Assembly: GCA_965222975.1 (NCBI GenBank)
Contig: CBDCVJ010000047.1
Location: 239,802 to 303,801 of the forward strand
DNA length: 64,000 nucleotides
Source of the DNA: UBA6168 sp965222975
GTDB taxonomy: Bacteria; Bacteroidota; Bacteroidia; Chitinophagales; Saprospiraceae
Direction: 5' to 3'
Shown here: piece after piece, positions 17,497 to 26,061 of the stretch
Layout: each line of letters opens with the position of its first letter
Numbering within the stretch: position 1 is the first letter of the stretch
Notes under the pieces: model-generated
The model's database searches: none
Seen by the model: only the letters and a program-made list of their open reading frames with translations
What the model was told of the DNA's origin: nothing
Program-made: the position numbers and the translations under genes

Positions 17497-17802
17497 TTAT
17501 TTGTTAAACTTACCTAATATTTCTTCAACAGTTTTATTTGCCCACAGCTCTTTTTCAGCTTCAACTCTTAATACATTATAATTATCTGGTTTTTTCTGTA
17601 GTGTTCCCCGAAGTTCTTTCTCTCGAATCATATGCAGTTTAGTTTTTAATAGAGAAAGCTTTGCTGTTTTATATTTATCTACAGCTTTAATTAGTTTTTC
17701 TTCTGAGACATTTTTTCTAATCGCATGACGAAGCTCTGACGCTCTTTGCGAGAGTTGATTCTGTTTTTTTATTGTTTCTGTTCTTGGTGGAAAACTTGGC
17801 AC
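17497..17802 (-). CDS. Small basic helical protein, unknown
   Basis: 101 residues starting from a GTG at 17802; no ATG is available nearby. The sequence is strongly basic and helical (KAVDKYKTAKLSLLKTKLHMIREKE) and ends TVEEILGKF. I recognise no family. It starts 33 bp after the metallo-hydrolase stop and ends one base from the stop of the convergent DUF58 gene. Coding potential looks reasonable but the gene call remains uncertain. Confidence 0.45.
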   Translation of the reverse strand: MPSFPPRTETIKKQNQLSQRASELRHAIRKNVSEEKLIKAVDKYKTAKLSLLKTKLHMIREKELRGTLQKKPDNYNVLRVEAEKELWANKTVEEILGKFNK

Positions 17803-17835
17803 AATGATTATTTGTCCAGTATAACATTAGAGTTC

Positions 17836-18672
17836 TTAAGAAAATTCAATTTTAATAAATTTTTCTTCATCCCGAATCACCGCCCTAACCATATTCAACC
17901 TCGACAAAGCCCCGCCCGATATCAAACGCACCTGCCAGTATTCCCGTAATTTTAATTTCTTCATAATTTGTTGAGCGTTAAAACCCTTGTGGTGCAGTTC
18001 CGCCACCTGCTCACAAAATTTTTCTAAAAAGAGTAATTTTTTTTTTAATTTTTCCTTGCCCGATTTAAGTTGAGGATTGTGGTTGCACAATAAAACATCA
18101 AAATCCAGTTCCAATATTTTTTTAATGGAATTAATTTGTTCCAAAACACTTTCTTCCCGCATAAAATAACCGATATATGAATTCACATATAAATCGGCAG
18201 AAAACAACCAACGTTGATTGGGTTCATATAAAGCTACCATGTCCACAGCATGGCCGGGAATAGGAATTATTTTAAAAGTGTAGCTCTCTGTTTCGATGCT
18301 GCCTTCTTTTGCTTCTAAAAAATTACAGCTATCCCTTTCTCCCCAAAATACTTTTTGTGCAAAACTTATCGGTGGTGGGTTTTTCATTATTTGCCTGCAT
18401 AAATCAGAGCTGTAAGCGGGGCAATTAAAATGTGTTTTTAATTTATTCAAATTTCCAGTATGGTCTTCGTGGTGGTGGGTGATAAATATTTGTTGGGCAG
18501 GTAATTTACTAATTGTATTAAATACTGCCTGTCGCATTCTGCTTTGGCCAGTGTCGATTAATAGACCGTCTACGAAATATATGTGGGCGAATAAAGTTGG
18601 CTTTCCAAAAGGGGCGTAACCGAATTTATATCCAGTAATATTTTTATGGTTAAATGATTCAGTAATCCGCAT
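17836..18672 (-). CDS. MBL-fold metallo-hydrolase
   Basis: 278 residues. THHHEDHTGN (about residue 66) is the HxHxDH-type zinc motif of the metallo-beta-lactamase fold; IPIPGHAVDMVALYEP gives the next histidine, LFSADLYVN the bridging aspartate and LLCNHNPQ the last histidine. Hydrolases of this group act on thioesters, nucleotides or small toxic esters; the substrate cannot be inferred. It starts 24 bp after psuG on the same strand, so the two are probably co-transcribed. Confidence 0.85.
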   Translation of the reverse strand: MRITESFNHKNITGYKFGYAPFGKPTLFAHIYFVDGLLIDTGQSRMRQAVFNTISKLPAQQIFITHHHEDHTGNLNKLKTHFNCPAYSSDLCRQIMKNPPPISFAQKVFWGERDSCNFLEAKEGSIETESYTFKIIPIPGHAVDMVALYEPNQRWLFSADLYVNSYIGYFMREESVLEQINSIKKILELDFDVLLCNHNPQLKSGKEKLKKKLLFLEKFCEQVAELHHKGFNAQQIMKKLKLREYWQVRLISGGALSRLNMVRAVIRDEEKFIKIEFS

Positions 18673-18696
18673 TATTATTTTTTAAAGAATAAAAAA

Positions 18697-19599
18697 TCAC
18701 ATTTCCCTTGCCACCGCGGCCGCCAACCTCGCATTATTCAACACCAATTGAATATTCGCCTGTAAACTTTCTCCGCCTGTAATTTCTTTAATTCTTTTCA
18801 ATAAAAAAGGAGAAATATGTTTCCCTTTTATTTTCTGTTTATTTGCTTCCTTTAAAGCTTGCTCCGTCGCATGAGTTATTTCCGAAAAAGAAGGTTCAAA
18901 ATGTTCAGGAATGGGATTGGCGATGACAGCCCCGCCGTTTAGACCAGTATTCCATTTTATTTTTAAAGCATCCGCTATTTCTTTCGGGGTGTCCAATTTA
19001 TAATCCACATTAAATCCACTTTTACGAGTATAAAAGGCAGGGAATTCATTTGTCTTAAAACCGATAACAGGAACGCCGTGCGTTTCTAAATATTCCAATG
19101 TCAAACCAATATCAAGAATAGATTTTGCGCCAGCGCACACGACGGCGACATTTGTTTTCGCCAATTCTTGCAAATCCGCAGAAATATCCATCGTTTCATT
19201 TGCACCTCGATGCACGCCACCGATACCGCCGGTGGCAAATATTTTAATGCCCGCCATATTGGCGATAATCATCGTAGAAGCAACGGTCGTTGCACCCGAT
19301 GTTTTTTTTGCCAAAATAAAAGGAATATCACGGCGACTGGTTTTTAAAATATTGGGGCCATTTTTCCCAATATAATTTATTTCCTCCACTGACAAGCCCG
19401 CTTTTAATTTTCCATCAAGAATGGCAATAGTGGCGGGAAGTGCGCCATTTTCCCGGATTGTTTTTTCGACCAATAAAGCCGTTTCCACATTTTGCGGATA
19501 GGGCATGCCGTGGGCGATGATCGTGGATTCCAAGGCAACCACTGGCAGTTTGGTTTCCAGTGCGCTTTTTATTTTGGGTGAAATATCGAGGTATTGCAT
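18697..19599 (-). CDS. psuG: Pseudouridine-5'-phosphate glycosidase
   Basis: About 300 residues from the ATG at 19599; a longer frame would read through a terminator hairpin. The N-terminal ALESTIIAHGMPYPQNVETA, the KTSRRDIPF segment and the FATGGIGGVHRGA loop are diagnostic of PsuG. The enzyme splits pseudouridine 5'-phosphate into uracil and ribose 5-phosphate, salvaging modified nucleosides from RNA decay; usually a PsuK kinase supplies the substrate but none is adjacent. The Mn-binding acidic residues lie in the GGIGGVHRGANETMD segment. The metallo-hydrolase follows in the same unit. Confidence 0.92.
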   Translation of the reverse strand: MQYLDISPKIKSALETKLPVVALESTIIAHGMPYPQNVETALLVEKTIRENGALPATIAILDGKLKAGLSVEEINYIGKNGPNILKTSRRDIPFILAKKTSGATTVASTMIIANMAGIKIFATGGIGGVHRGANETMDISADLQELAKTNVAVVCAGAKSILDIGLTLEYLETHGVPVIGFKTNEFPAFYTRKSGFNVDYKLDTPKEIADALKIKWNTGLNGGAVIANPIPEHFEPSFSEITHATEQALKEANKQKIKGKHISPFLLKRIKEITGGESLQANIQLVLNNARLAAAVAREM

Positions 19600-19608
19600 G
19601 TTACAAAA

Positions 19609-19632
19609 AAAGGCGTGATTGCTCACGCCTTT
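19609..19632 (-). terminator. Terminator of the DUF937 gene
   Basis: AAAGGCGTGA and TCACGCCTTT form a perfect 10-bp stem with loop TTGC, followed on the minus strand by a T run. It separates the DUF937 gene from psuG. Confidence 0.85.
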
Positions 19633-19677
19633 ATATTTTAGGATCGGCATGCCGTAAACCGGCAACCGATTTATATC

Positions 19678-20301
19678 TTACTTGCCTCCGAACAATTTGC
19701 CCAAAAGACCTTTGCCGACCATGCCAGCTACATCATCCAAAGCACTGCCATCGCCATCTTGGTCGAGGAAGCGGTTGGCCATGTCGAGCATGGGGTTGCC
19801 AGTGCTGCGCTGTTGGTTTACGCTATTGGACAGCAAACCAGCGATGCCACCAATATCCAATCCTTGCTGTTTTTTTTGCTTGCCGAGCATACCCATTACG
19901 ATAGGAGCAAGTGTCATCAGCATGTTTCCGGATTTGCCAGAATCAAGGCCGCTCATTTTGGAAATCATATCAATAGCGCCACTTTGTTGGTTACCTAAAA
20001 GGTGCTTGATGATGCCTGCACCATTGGCCGCACGTGCATGTTGCTGAGGAACATTGCCGCCTATTAAATCGGTAATGTTATCAAGAAGTCCACCATCGTG
20101 GTCTTTGTCCAATGCGTTGGCAAGGCCTGATGCCTTTTGCGGATTGGCCGCATTTTTTGCCAAAGCACTTACCAAAGTGGAAATAGCACCTTGCGCAGCT
20201 TTTTGCGTTTGCTGGCGATCTGCGCCGCCGAGTTGATTGCTCAATTGACCGATAAGATTATCATCCAATTGTCCTTGTAGAAGGTCAAATAAATTTGCCA
20301 T
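19678..20301 (-). CDS. DUF937 domain protein
   Basis: 207 residues with no signal peptide. The start MANLFDLLQGQLDDNLIGQLSNQLGG and the repeated helical pattern (QKAAQGAISTLVSALAKNAA, GLANALDKDHDGGLLDNI) match DUF937, a helical, Gly/Ala/Asp-rich family of unknown function. Two DxDxDG-like segments (DKDHDGG near 66, DQDGDGSALDD near 182) resemble calcium-binding loops. A C-terminal MVGKGLLGKLFGGK tail is typical. It forms its own unit, upstream of psuG but cut off by a strong terminator. Confidence 0.85.
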   Translation of the reverse strand: MANLFDLLQGQLDDNLIGQLSNQLGGADRQQTQKAAQGAISTLVSALAKNAANPQKASGLANALDKDHDGGLLDNITDLIGGNVPQQHARAANGAGIIKHLLGNQQSGAIDMISKMSGLDSGKSGNMLMTLAPIVMGMLGKQKKQQGLDIGGIAGLLSNSVNQQRSTGNPMLDMANRFLDQDGDGSALDDVAGMVGKGLLGKLFGGK

Positions 20302-20331
20302 GTTGAATTTTCAATTTTAAAGATTAAAAAT

Positions 20332-20407
20332 GGTTCTTTGACGATTTGGGTGGTGAAAGAGAAGAACATAAAAAAATTTCTCCCTTATCCAAAATTGTCG
20401 GAGAACC
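20332..20407. repeat. Foldback element related to 58707-58888
   Basis: Ends GGTTCTTTGACGAT and (inverted) GGTTCTCCGACAAT pair at 11 of 14 positions; GTGAAAGAGAA pairs loosely with TTCTCCCTTATCC inside. The left end, including the adjoining ATTAAAAAT, aligns with the left end of the 58.7-kb element, so these are two members of a dispersed family. Confidence 0.55.
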
Positions 20408-20586
20408 AAAAAAATTAGTTCCGAGATATAGGACGAAAAAAAAGCAGAAAGTATCAATCAATCTCTCTACCGTCCGTCCAAAGATAGGAATTGTCACTGA
20501 ATTGTTGGGATTCCGATCAGGCATCCGTTTGAAATACTTTTTTTTCAAATAAATAACATTACCTTGCATCAAAAACAGGAACAGCA

Positions 20587-21810
20587 TTGATGAACCAGAA
20601 TTCTGACCTTCCCAACGACCCGGCCACTACGGATGTGGACATTTCCACCTTGGCCAGACAATACGTACTGAACCTTTTCAACCAGAAGAACGATTCGAGG
20701 TTGGTGTTCCATACCTACCGTCAGGCCAATGAAATAGTCAAAAATATCAATACTCTCGCCCAGGCCAATGGTTCGACGGAAGGCGAATGGGAAGTAGCCG
20801 TTTTGGCAGGCTGGTTTTATAATGTGGGTTATTTGTTCAACTACCAAAACCCTGCGCCTAAAAGCATGGAGCTAGCTGATAAATTCCTCACTGCACACCA
20901 TTTCACTAAAGACAAAAAGGCTTTGATTTTGGGCGCTATCAAAACCGTACATGAAGCACAACCATTGAAAAAGGCTGAAGACCAATTGCTTTCCGACGCT
21001 GTCAATGGTGTGAAGTATGGACAGAGTTTTCTTGAAACCTCGCCGTTGCTCCAACTGGAACGTGAATTGTTGCTCGACGAAAAATACTCGCCAAGTGAAT
21101 GGCTGGAATATTCTATTCAACAATTGAGAGATGCCCGTTTTTACACCTCTCATGCAAAGGTAAATTTTGAACCATTATCGGCCAATCACATCATTGCACT
21201 GAAGCAAAGGCTCGAAAAACAAAGAAAACGGGAAGAATCAGCGGTTGCTCCAACCGATAGAATGTACAATAATTTAGAGCCTCGTATCAATAGCGGAGTG
21301 CAAACCTTTTTCCGAACTAATTACCGCACCCATATTAATTTAAGTGCCATTGCCGACCAAAAAGCCAATATTATGATCAGCGTAAATGCTATCTTAATTT
21401 CGGTGATTATTTCCGTTATTTCTTACCGCAATATGACGGAAACAAATCCTGCTGTTTTAATGCCTGTGCTTATTTTTTTGGTGACGGGACTGGCCTCTTT
21501 GATTTTTGCGGTGTTGGCCGCCCGCCCAAAAGTCACCTCTATCATAAATGATGGAACACCATTGGAAGAGGCGAAAAAACATCTTGTTTTTTTTGGCAAT
21601 TTTGTGAGCCTTAAAGTGGATAAATATGAAGAATTGATGGAAGAAATGTTTAAGGACACGGAATTATTATATGGGAATTTATCACGTGATTTATATTATC
21701 TTGGAAAAGTGTTGGATAAAAAATATCGGTTTTTATCTATTTCCTATAATATATTCATGGTTGGTTTTGTGGCGACGGTTTTGACTTTTTTAGGAGTGTT
21801 ATTTACTTGA
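20587..21810 (+). CDS. HD-like domain fused to Pycsar-effector (DUF5706) membrane domain
   Basis: 407 residues. The N-terminal half (about 20-215) aligns with HD-type phosphohydrolases, but where intact members have a HD dyad (WFHDxGY) this protein has WFYNVGY, and the later DAD-like segment reads SDAVNGV, so metal binding is probably lost. The C-terminal half starts FFRTNYRTHINLSAIADQKA, the conserved opening of the Pycsar effector family, followed by two hydrophobic helices (NAILISVIISVI, LIFLVTGLASLIFAVLAA) and a last one at the C-terminus (FMVGFVATVLTFLGVLF). In Pycsar immunity such proteins sense cCMP or cUMP and disrupt the membrane. No nucleotide cyclase gene is nearby, so a defence role is uncertain. 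Confidence 0.75.
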   Translation: MMNQNSDLPNDPATTDVDISTLARQYVLNLFNQKNDSRLVFHTYRQANEIVKNINTLAQANGSTEGEWEVAVLAGWFYNVGYLFNYQNPAPKSMELADKFLTAHHFTKDKKALILGAIKTVHEAQPLKKAEDQLLSDAVNGVKYGQSFLETSPLLQLERELLLDEKYSPSEWLEYSIQQLRDARFYTSHAKVNFEPLSANHIIALKQRLEKQRKREESAVAPTDRMYNNLEPRINSGVQTFFRTNYRTHINLSAIADQKANIMISVNAILISVIISVISYRNMTETNPAVLMPVLIFLVTGLASLIFAVLAARPKVTSIINDGTPLEEAKKHLVFFGNFVSLKVDKYEELMEEMFKDTELLYGNLSRDLYYLGKVLDKKYRFLSISYNIFMVGFVATVLTFLGVLFT

Positions 21811-21820
21811 TTTTTTTAAT

Positions 21821-22333
21821 TTAATTTTCTTTCCATCCATATAATTCAACAACATCGTCCTTTTTATCTCCAAGCGTTATTGTCTTTTCATATCGTAATC
21901 CCAATTTCTCCAATAATTTAATAGACGGTTTATTTTCTTTAATGGTAATACCCACAATGCGCTTTATACCTAATTTCTTTGCGTAGTCCATGACCGCCGC
22001 TGATGCTTCATAAGCATATCCTTTGCCTCTATATTCTTGAAGAAAGCCAAACCCTATATCAATGTCTTCTAGGGTATCCCTGTTTACCAAACCACTAATG
22101 CCTATTGGCAATTGGTCTTTTTTTAATTCTACTACATAAAGTCCGTAACCATAATCTTCATAGCTTTTTACCATTCTATCTAAAATGTAACCTTTTGCTT
22201 CTTCCAAAGTCCGGACACCCCGATCACCAATGTTTTTTATCCAAGCTGGATCATTTAATAATGCAAGCATAAATTCGGCATCATTGGTATTTATGTGGCG
22301 GATGATGAGTCTTTCTGTTTGGAGTATTTGCAT
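21821..22333 (-). CDS. GNAT N-acetyltransferase (RimJ/RimL-like)
   Basis: 170 residues. TERLIIRHINTNDAEFMLALLN is the opening of RimJ/RimL-type acetyltransferases; IDIGFGFLQEYRGKGYAYEA is the acetyl-CoA-binding motif A (RGKGYA), and NKPSIKLLEKLGLRYEKT is motif B. It transfers an acetyl group from acetyl-CoA to an amine, possibly a protein N-terminus, antibiotic or small molecule. It is a single gene converging on the HD/Pycsar gene with 10 bp between stops. Confidence 0.88.
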   Translation of the reverse strand: MQILQTERLIIRHINTNDAEFMLALLNDPAWIKNIGDRGVRTLEEAKGYILDRMVKSYEDYGYGLYVVELKKDQLPIGISGLVNRDTLEDIDIGFGFLQEYRGKGYAYEASAAVMDYAKKLGIKRIVGITIKENKPSIKLLEKLGLRYEKTITLGDKKDDVVELYGWKEN

Positions 22334-22644
22334 AACGTTATTTTAAAAGGGTTGAAAATTAATTTGGTGCGAATTATGGAACATATATACGCTGCATTAT
22401 ATTTTTTTCAAATTCTCTTCCAGTAAAAATAAAAAACGATGTTTCTCAAAAGGCCAAAACTTTAACATTCATCAACAAACGTAACAAACCCTTTTTTACG
22501 TCTTTATTTCCAGTGCATAAGATTAGGGGTTTTATCCAATTCAGTTGTCCAGTATTTAAGAAAACATTAAGCAAAAACGATTAGGGTGCAAACAGCATCT
22601 ATCGTTCTTTACCCGTTCTCTGGCAGCAACCATCTATCATCAAC

Positions 22645-22663
22645 TCCCGAAGTGAATTCGGGA
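22645..22663. repeat. Short REP-like hairpin
   Basis: TCCCGAA and TTCGGGA frame a 5-nt loop, 55 bp before the receptor start. The rest of the 22334-22717 gap shows no clear gene. Confidence 0.4.
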
Positions 22664-22717
22664 CAGGCTGTTTACCGTCAATCATTTTTATTCATCATAC
22701 ACCTAACATTTAAATCT

Positions 22718-25069
22718 ATGATTACCCGTCATGCTCTTACATTGTTGTTATTTTCTTTTCTGCCCATTTTGGGTTTTTCACAAAAGACTTTTACCATCAG
22801 TGGCTATATTGAAGATGCTGCAAGTGGCGAAAAACTAATCGCTGCCAACGTGTTTGACCTCCATTCACTGGAGGGCGCTGTGTCCAACACCTATGGATTT
22901 TTCAGCCTAACGTTGCCTGCCGATTCGGTAAAACTGACCGCTTCTTATATTGGATTTCAAACCGTGACCAGCAACTTTAAATTGCGAAGAGACACCACGA
23001 TCACTTTTCGCCTACCTTCTTCGATTGCATTGGCAGAGGTGGAAGTGGTTGCTGAAAAATTAGACCGTATCGAGGAAAACACCCAGATGAGCCGAGTGTC
23101 TGTTCCGATCGAACAAATCGAAAGTATGCCCGCCTTACTCGGTGAAGTGGACGTATTGAAATCCCTCCAATTACTGCCTGGCATCCAAGGTGGTGGAGAA
23201 GGCCAAAGCGGTATTTATGTTCGGGGTGGCAGCCCTGATCAGAATCTCATTTTGCTGGATGGCGTACCCGTTTACAACGTCTCCCACCTCCTCGGTTTTT
23301 TCTCTGTTTTCAATTCGGACGCTATTAAAAATGTGACCCTGACCAAAGGCGGTTTCCCTGCCCGATATGGTGGTCGGCTTTCTTCCATTATTGAAATAAA
23401 TATGAAGGAGGGCAATATGCAGGAATTGCATGGCGAGGGGTCGGTCGGCATTATCGCCAGCCGATTGACATTGGAAGGGCCGATTGTAAAAGACAAAACA
23501 TCCTTTATGATCTCTGGTCGCCGTACTTATGCCGATTTGCTGTTTAAACCACTAATAAAAGCTAATGAAGGAGAAGGAGAAGATGTCAAATTGCGGATGT
23601 ATTTCTACGACCTCAATGCGAAGATCAACCACAAATTCAATGACAAGCACCGCCTTTATCTGAGTGCCTATTCTGGGGCAGATATTTTTGGTGTCCGTTA
23701 CAAGGAAAACTACGACAACAGTTCCTACTCAACTGATGGCGGCATCGACTGGGGCAACATCACTGCCGCTGCCCGCTGGAATTATATGATCAGTAATAAA
23801 CTGTTCGCCAATACCACGCTCACTTATAGCCGCTTCCGCTTCGATTTTTTGGCCGACGTCGAGGATGAGTACAATGGGGAGAAAGATTCTTACTCCGCAA
23901 AATATTTCTCCGGCATTTACGACTGGGCTGGCAAAGTGGACTTTGATTACATCCCCAACCCCAAACACTATATCCGATTCGGTGCTGCAACGACCCACCA
24001 TACTTATGAACCCGGCGCTTTTGTTTTCAAAGCAGAATTTGATGGGGAAAAAATAGACACCACTCTTGGATCTACCCAAACCAAAGCAGTGGAGTTTTCC
24101 CTGTATGTGGAAGACGACATCAACCTTGGCGCTTTGAAAATGAACCTTGGTGTGCATGCTTCAGGTTTTTTAGTAGATGGGAAATTCTACAATTCTGTGC
24201 AACCCCGCATCGGCCTACGCTATCTGCTCGGCAACGACTGGGCGATAAAGGCCTCTTTCTCCACCATGGCACAATACATCAATCTGCTGACCAACGAAAG
24301 CCTCAGCCTGCCAACCGACCTTTGGGTGCCCAGCACTGCCCGCATCAAACCACAGACCTCTTGGCAGCCTGCCATCGGCGTCGCCAAAACGCTGTGGAAT
24401 GAATACGAATTCAGCGTAGAGGGTTATTATAAAAACATGAACAACGTCATTTCCTATAAAGAAGGCGTCAGCTTCCTTGGTCTCGAAAACGATTGGCAGG
24501 ACAAAGTGACCCAGGGCAAAGGAGAGAGCTATGGCGCAGAGGTTTTTTTACAGAAAAAAAGAGGAAAAACAACAGGCTGGCTCGGCTATACTCTTTCATG
24601 GACCAACCGCACCTTTGAGGACATCAATGGCGGCAAAACCTATCCATTTAAATATGACCGCAGGCATGATGTAGAACTCGTAGTGACACATAAAATTTCA
24701 GAAAAAATAAAACTTTCTGGCACATGGGTCTATGGTACTGGCAATTCCATCACCCTACCTCTTTACCGTTACGATGCACCCGTTAGTTATGATCAGGATA
24801 ATGGATGGATCGAGACGAGAGAACTGGAAAGCATTGGTGACAAAAACTCGTTCCGAATGAATTCCTACCACCGAATGGATTTGAGTATCGAATTTCACAA
24901 AAAGAAAAAAAGGTACGAGCGCACTTGGATATTTGGCGCTTATAATGTTTACAACCGACCAAATCCTTACTATGTATTCGATGGCCGTGACGACGAAGGA
25001 AAAAGAGTCTTCCGACAGGTGAGTTTGTTCCCGATCGTTCCGTCGATATCGTATAGTTTTAAGTTTTAA
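22718..25069 (+). CDS. TonB-dependent receptor with carboxypeptidase-like regulatory domain (copy 1)
   Basis: 783 residues from the ATG at 22718, which gives a signal peptide (MITRHALTLLLFSFLPIL); the in-frame upstream extension is leader DNA. Residues about 24-110 form a CarboxypepD_reg-like domain (GYIEDAASGEKLIAANVF, NTYGFFSLTLP). The plug follows (LPGIQGGGEGQSGIYVRGG, LLDGVPVYN, GGFPARYGGRLSSII), then a beta-barrel ending YSFKF with a terminal aromatic. It imports an unknown ligand across the outer membrane using TonB energy. A DUF4249 lipoprotein gene follows 86 bp downstream, with a REP-like hairpin between. A paralogous pair lies at 44.1-47.3 kb. Confidence 0.92.
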   Translation: MITRHALTLLLFSFLPILGFSQKTFTISGYIEDAASGEKLIAANVFDLHSLEGAVSNTYGFFSLTLPADSVKLTASYIGFQTVTSNFKLRRDTTITFRLPSSIALAEVEVVAEKLDRIEENTQMSRVSVPIEQIESMPALLGEVDVLKSLQLLPGIQGGGEGQSGIYVRGGSPDQNLILLDGVPVYNVSHLLGFFSVFNSDAIKNVTLTKGGFPARYGGRLSSIIEINMKEGNMQELHGEGSVGIIASRLTLEGPIVKDKTSFMISGRRTYADLLFKPLIKANEGEGEDVKLRMYFYDLNAKINHKFNDKHRLYLSAYSGADIFGVRYKENYDNSSYSTDGGIDWGNITAAARWNYMISNKLFANTTLTYSRFRFDFLADVEDEYNGEKDSYSAKYFSGIYDWAGKVDFDYIPNPKHYIRFGAATTHHTYEPGAFVFKAEFDGEKIDTTLGSTQTKAVEFSLYVEDDINLGALKMNLGVHASGFLVDGKFYNSVQPRIGLRYLLGNDWAIKASFSTMAQYINLLTNESLSLPTDLWVPSTARIKPQTSWQPAIGVAKTLWNEYEFSVEGYYKNMNNVISYKEGVSFLGLENDWQDKVTQGKGESYGAEVFLQKKRGKTTGWLGYTLSWTNRTFEDINGGKTYPFKYDRRHDVELVVTHKISEKIKLSGTWVYGTGNSITLPLYRYDAPVSYDQDNGWIETRELESIGDKNSFRMNSYHRMDLSIEFHKKKKRYERTWIFGAYNVYNRPNPYYVFDGRDDEGKRVFRQVSLFPIVPSISYSFKF

Positions 25070-25076
25070 CCCCCTC

Positions 25077-25137
25077 GTAGTCGGGAGATTTATCTCCCGT
25101 CTTAAATATTTAATCGGGAGATAAATCTCCCGACTAC
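25077..25137. repeat. REP-like inverted repeat, 23-bp perfect arms
   Basis: Positions 25077-25099 are the exact reverse complement of 25115-25137. Each arm is itself a hairpin, CGGGAGA-TTTA-TCTCCCG. It fills the receptor-DUF4249 gap, ending 18 bp before the next start. Confidence 0.85.
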
Positions 25138-25155
25138 ATCAAAAAAATTACAACA

Positions 25156-26028
25156 ATGAAATCACATCATTTTTTAATCCTCCTTTCTTTTTCGTTTTTC
25201 CTGACTGCCTGTGGCGAAGACTTTTTCGAGCAAACAGTCAAAATTGATGTTCCCGAGCATACTCCCCAATTGGCCATCACTTCCCAAATGAACGCTGGCG
25301 ATACGGCCGTCTGGGTTTATGTCACCCACAGCCAAGGGATTTTGGAAAATGGGGAGGCCAAATCCATCGAAGATGCGACAGTGGAGATGTTTAAGGATGG
25401 GCTATTGGTGGAAACACTTCCCTATTTAGGAGAACGCTTTTATGCAAAAACACTCGCTTTACCATTACTTGCTGATGGCGCTGAATATGAGTTTAAAATA
25501 AGTGCTAATGGCTATGATCCTGTGGAAGCCAGACAACAAATGCCAATGCCTGTGCCGATCATTTCCGCCACTTACGAACCAGAAGGTGCGCTCGACATTG
25601 ATGGCGAACGAGTGGATGAAATTACTGTCGAATTTATTGATCCCTCAGGTGCAGACAATTTTTATAAAATAATTGTGACAGTCGAAACGGAGCAATGGAG
25701 TCACTCTCCTTGGTTACACCAACTCGACCCCATTGCAGAAGATCTGGATAATGGACAGTATATCAAGGACGCTTCTTTCGATGGCAAGAAATACTCTTGG
25801 AGGGTAGGTATTTGGCCTCAATATTTTCAACCAGGAGATGATGCCAAAATTTATGTTCAGCTGCACTCTGTATCCCGTGACCACTATTTCTATGAGCGGT
25901 CTGTCGTTCTTAGTCAGGATGCTGATGATAACCCTTTCGCCGAACCGGTCATTATCCATAGCAATGTAGAAGGCGGGCAGGGGATTTTTTCGCTTTCGGC
26001 GAGGAGTGAGTTTGTGATTGAGCCGTGA
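25156..26028 (+). CDS. DUF4249 lipoprotein (partner of receptor copy 1)
   Basis: 290 residues with leader MKSHHFLILLSFSFFLTAC, a lipobox (LTAC). The mature part opens with an acidic stretch, IDVPEHTPQLAITSQMNAGD, then VEMFKDGLLVETLPY and ARQQMPMPVPII, the pattern of DUF4249. These surface-exposed lipoproteins are encoded directly after TonB receptors in Bacteroidota and are taken to be their extracellular partner lids, by analogy with SusD. The C-terminus NVEGGQGIFSLSARSEFVI is the conserved family end. The gene ends shortly before the IS5-type insertion. Confidence 0.88.
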   Translation: MKSHHFLILLSFSFFLTACGEDFFEQTVKIDVPEHTPQLAITSQMNAGDTAVWVYVTHSQGILENGEAKSIEDATVEMFKDGLLVETLPYLGERFYAKTLALPLLADGAEYEFKISANGYDPVEARQQMPMPVPIISATYEPEGALDIDGERVDEITVEFIDPSGADNFYKIIVTVETEQWSHSPWLHQLDPIAEDLDNGQYIKDASFDGKKYSWRVGIWPQYFQPGDDAKIYVQLHSVSRDHYFYERSVVLSQDADDNPFAEPVIIHSNVEGGQGIFSLSARSEFVIEP

Positions 26029-26061
26029 TGGAATTACAAAAAGTTCACGGTCAATGAACCG

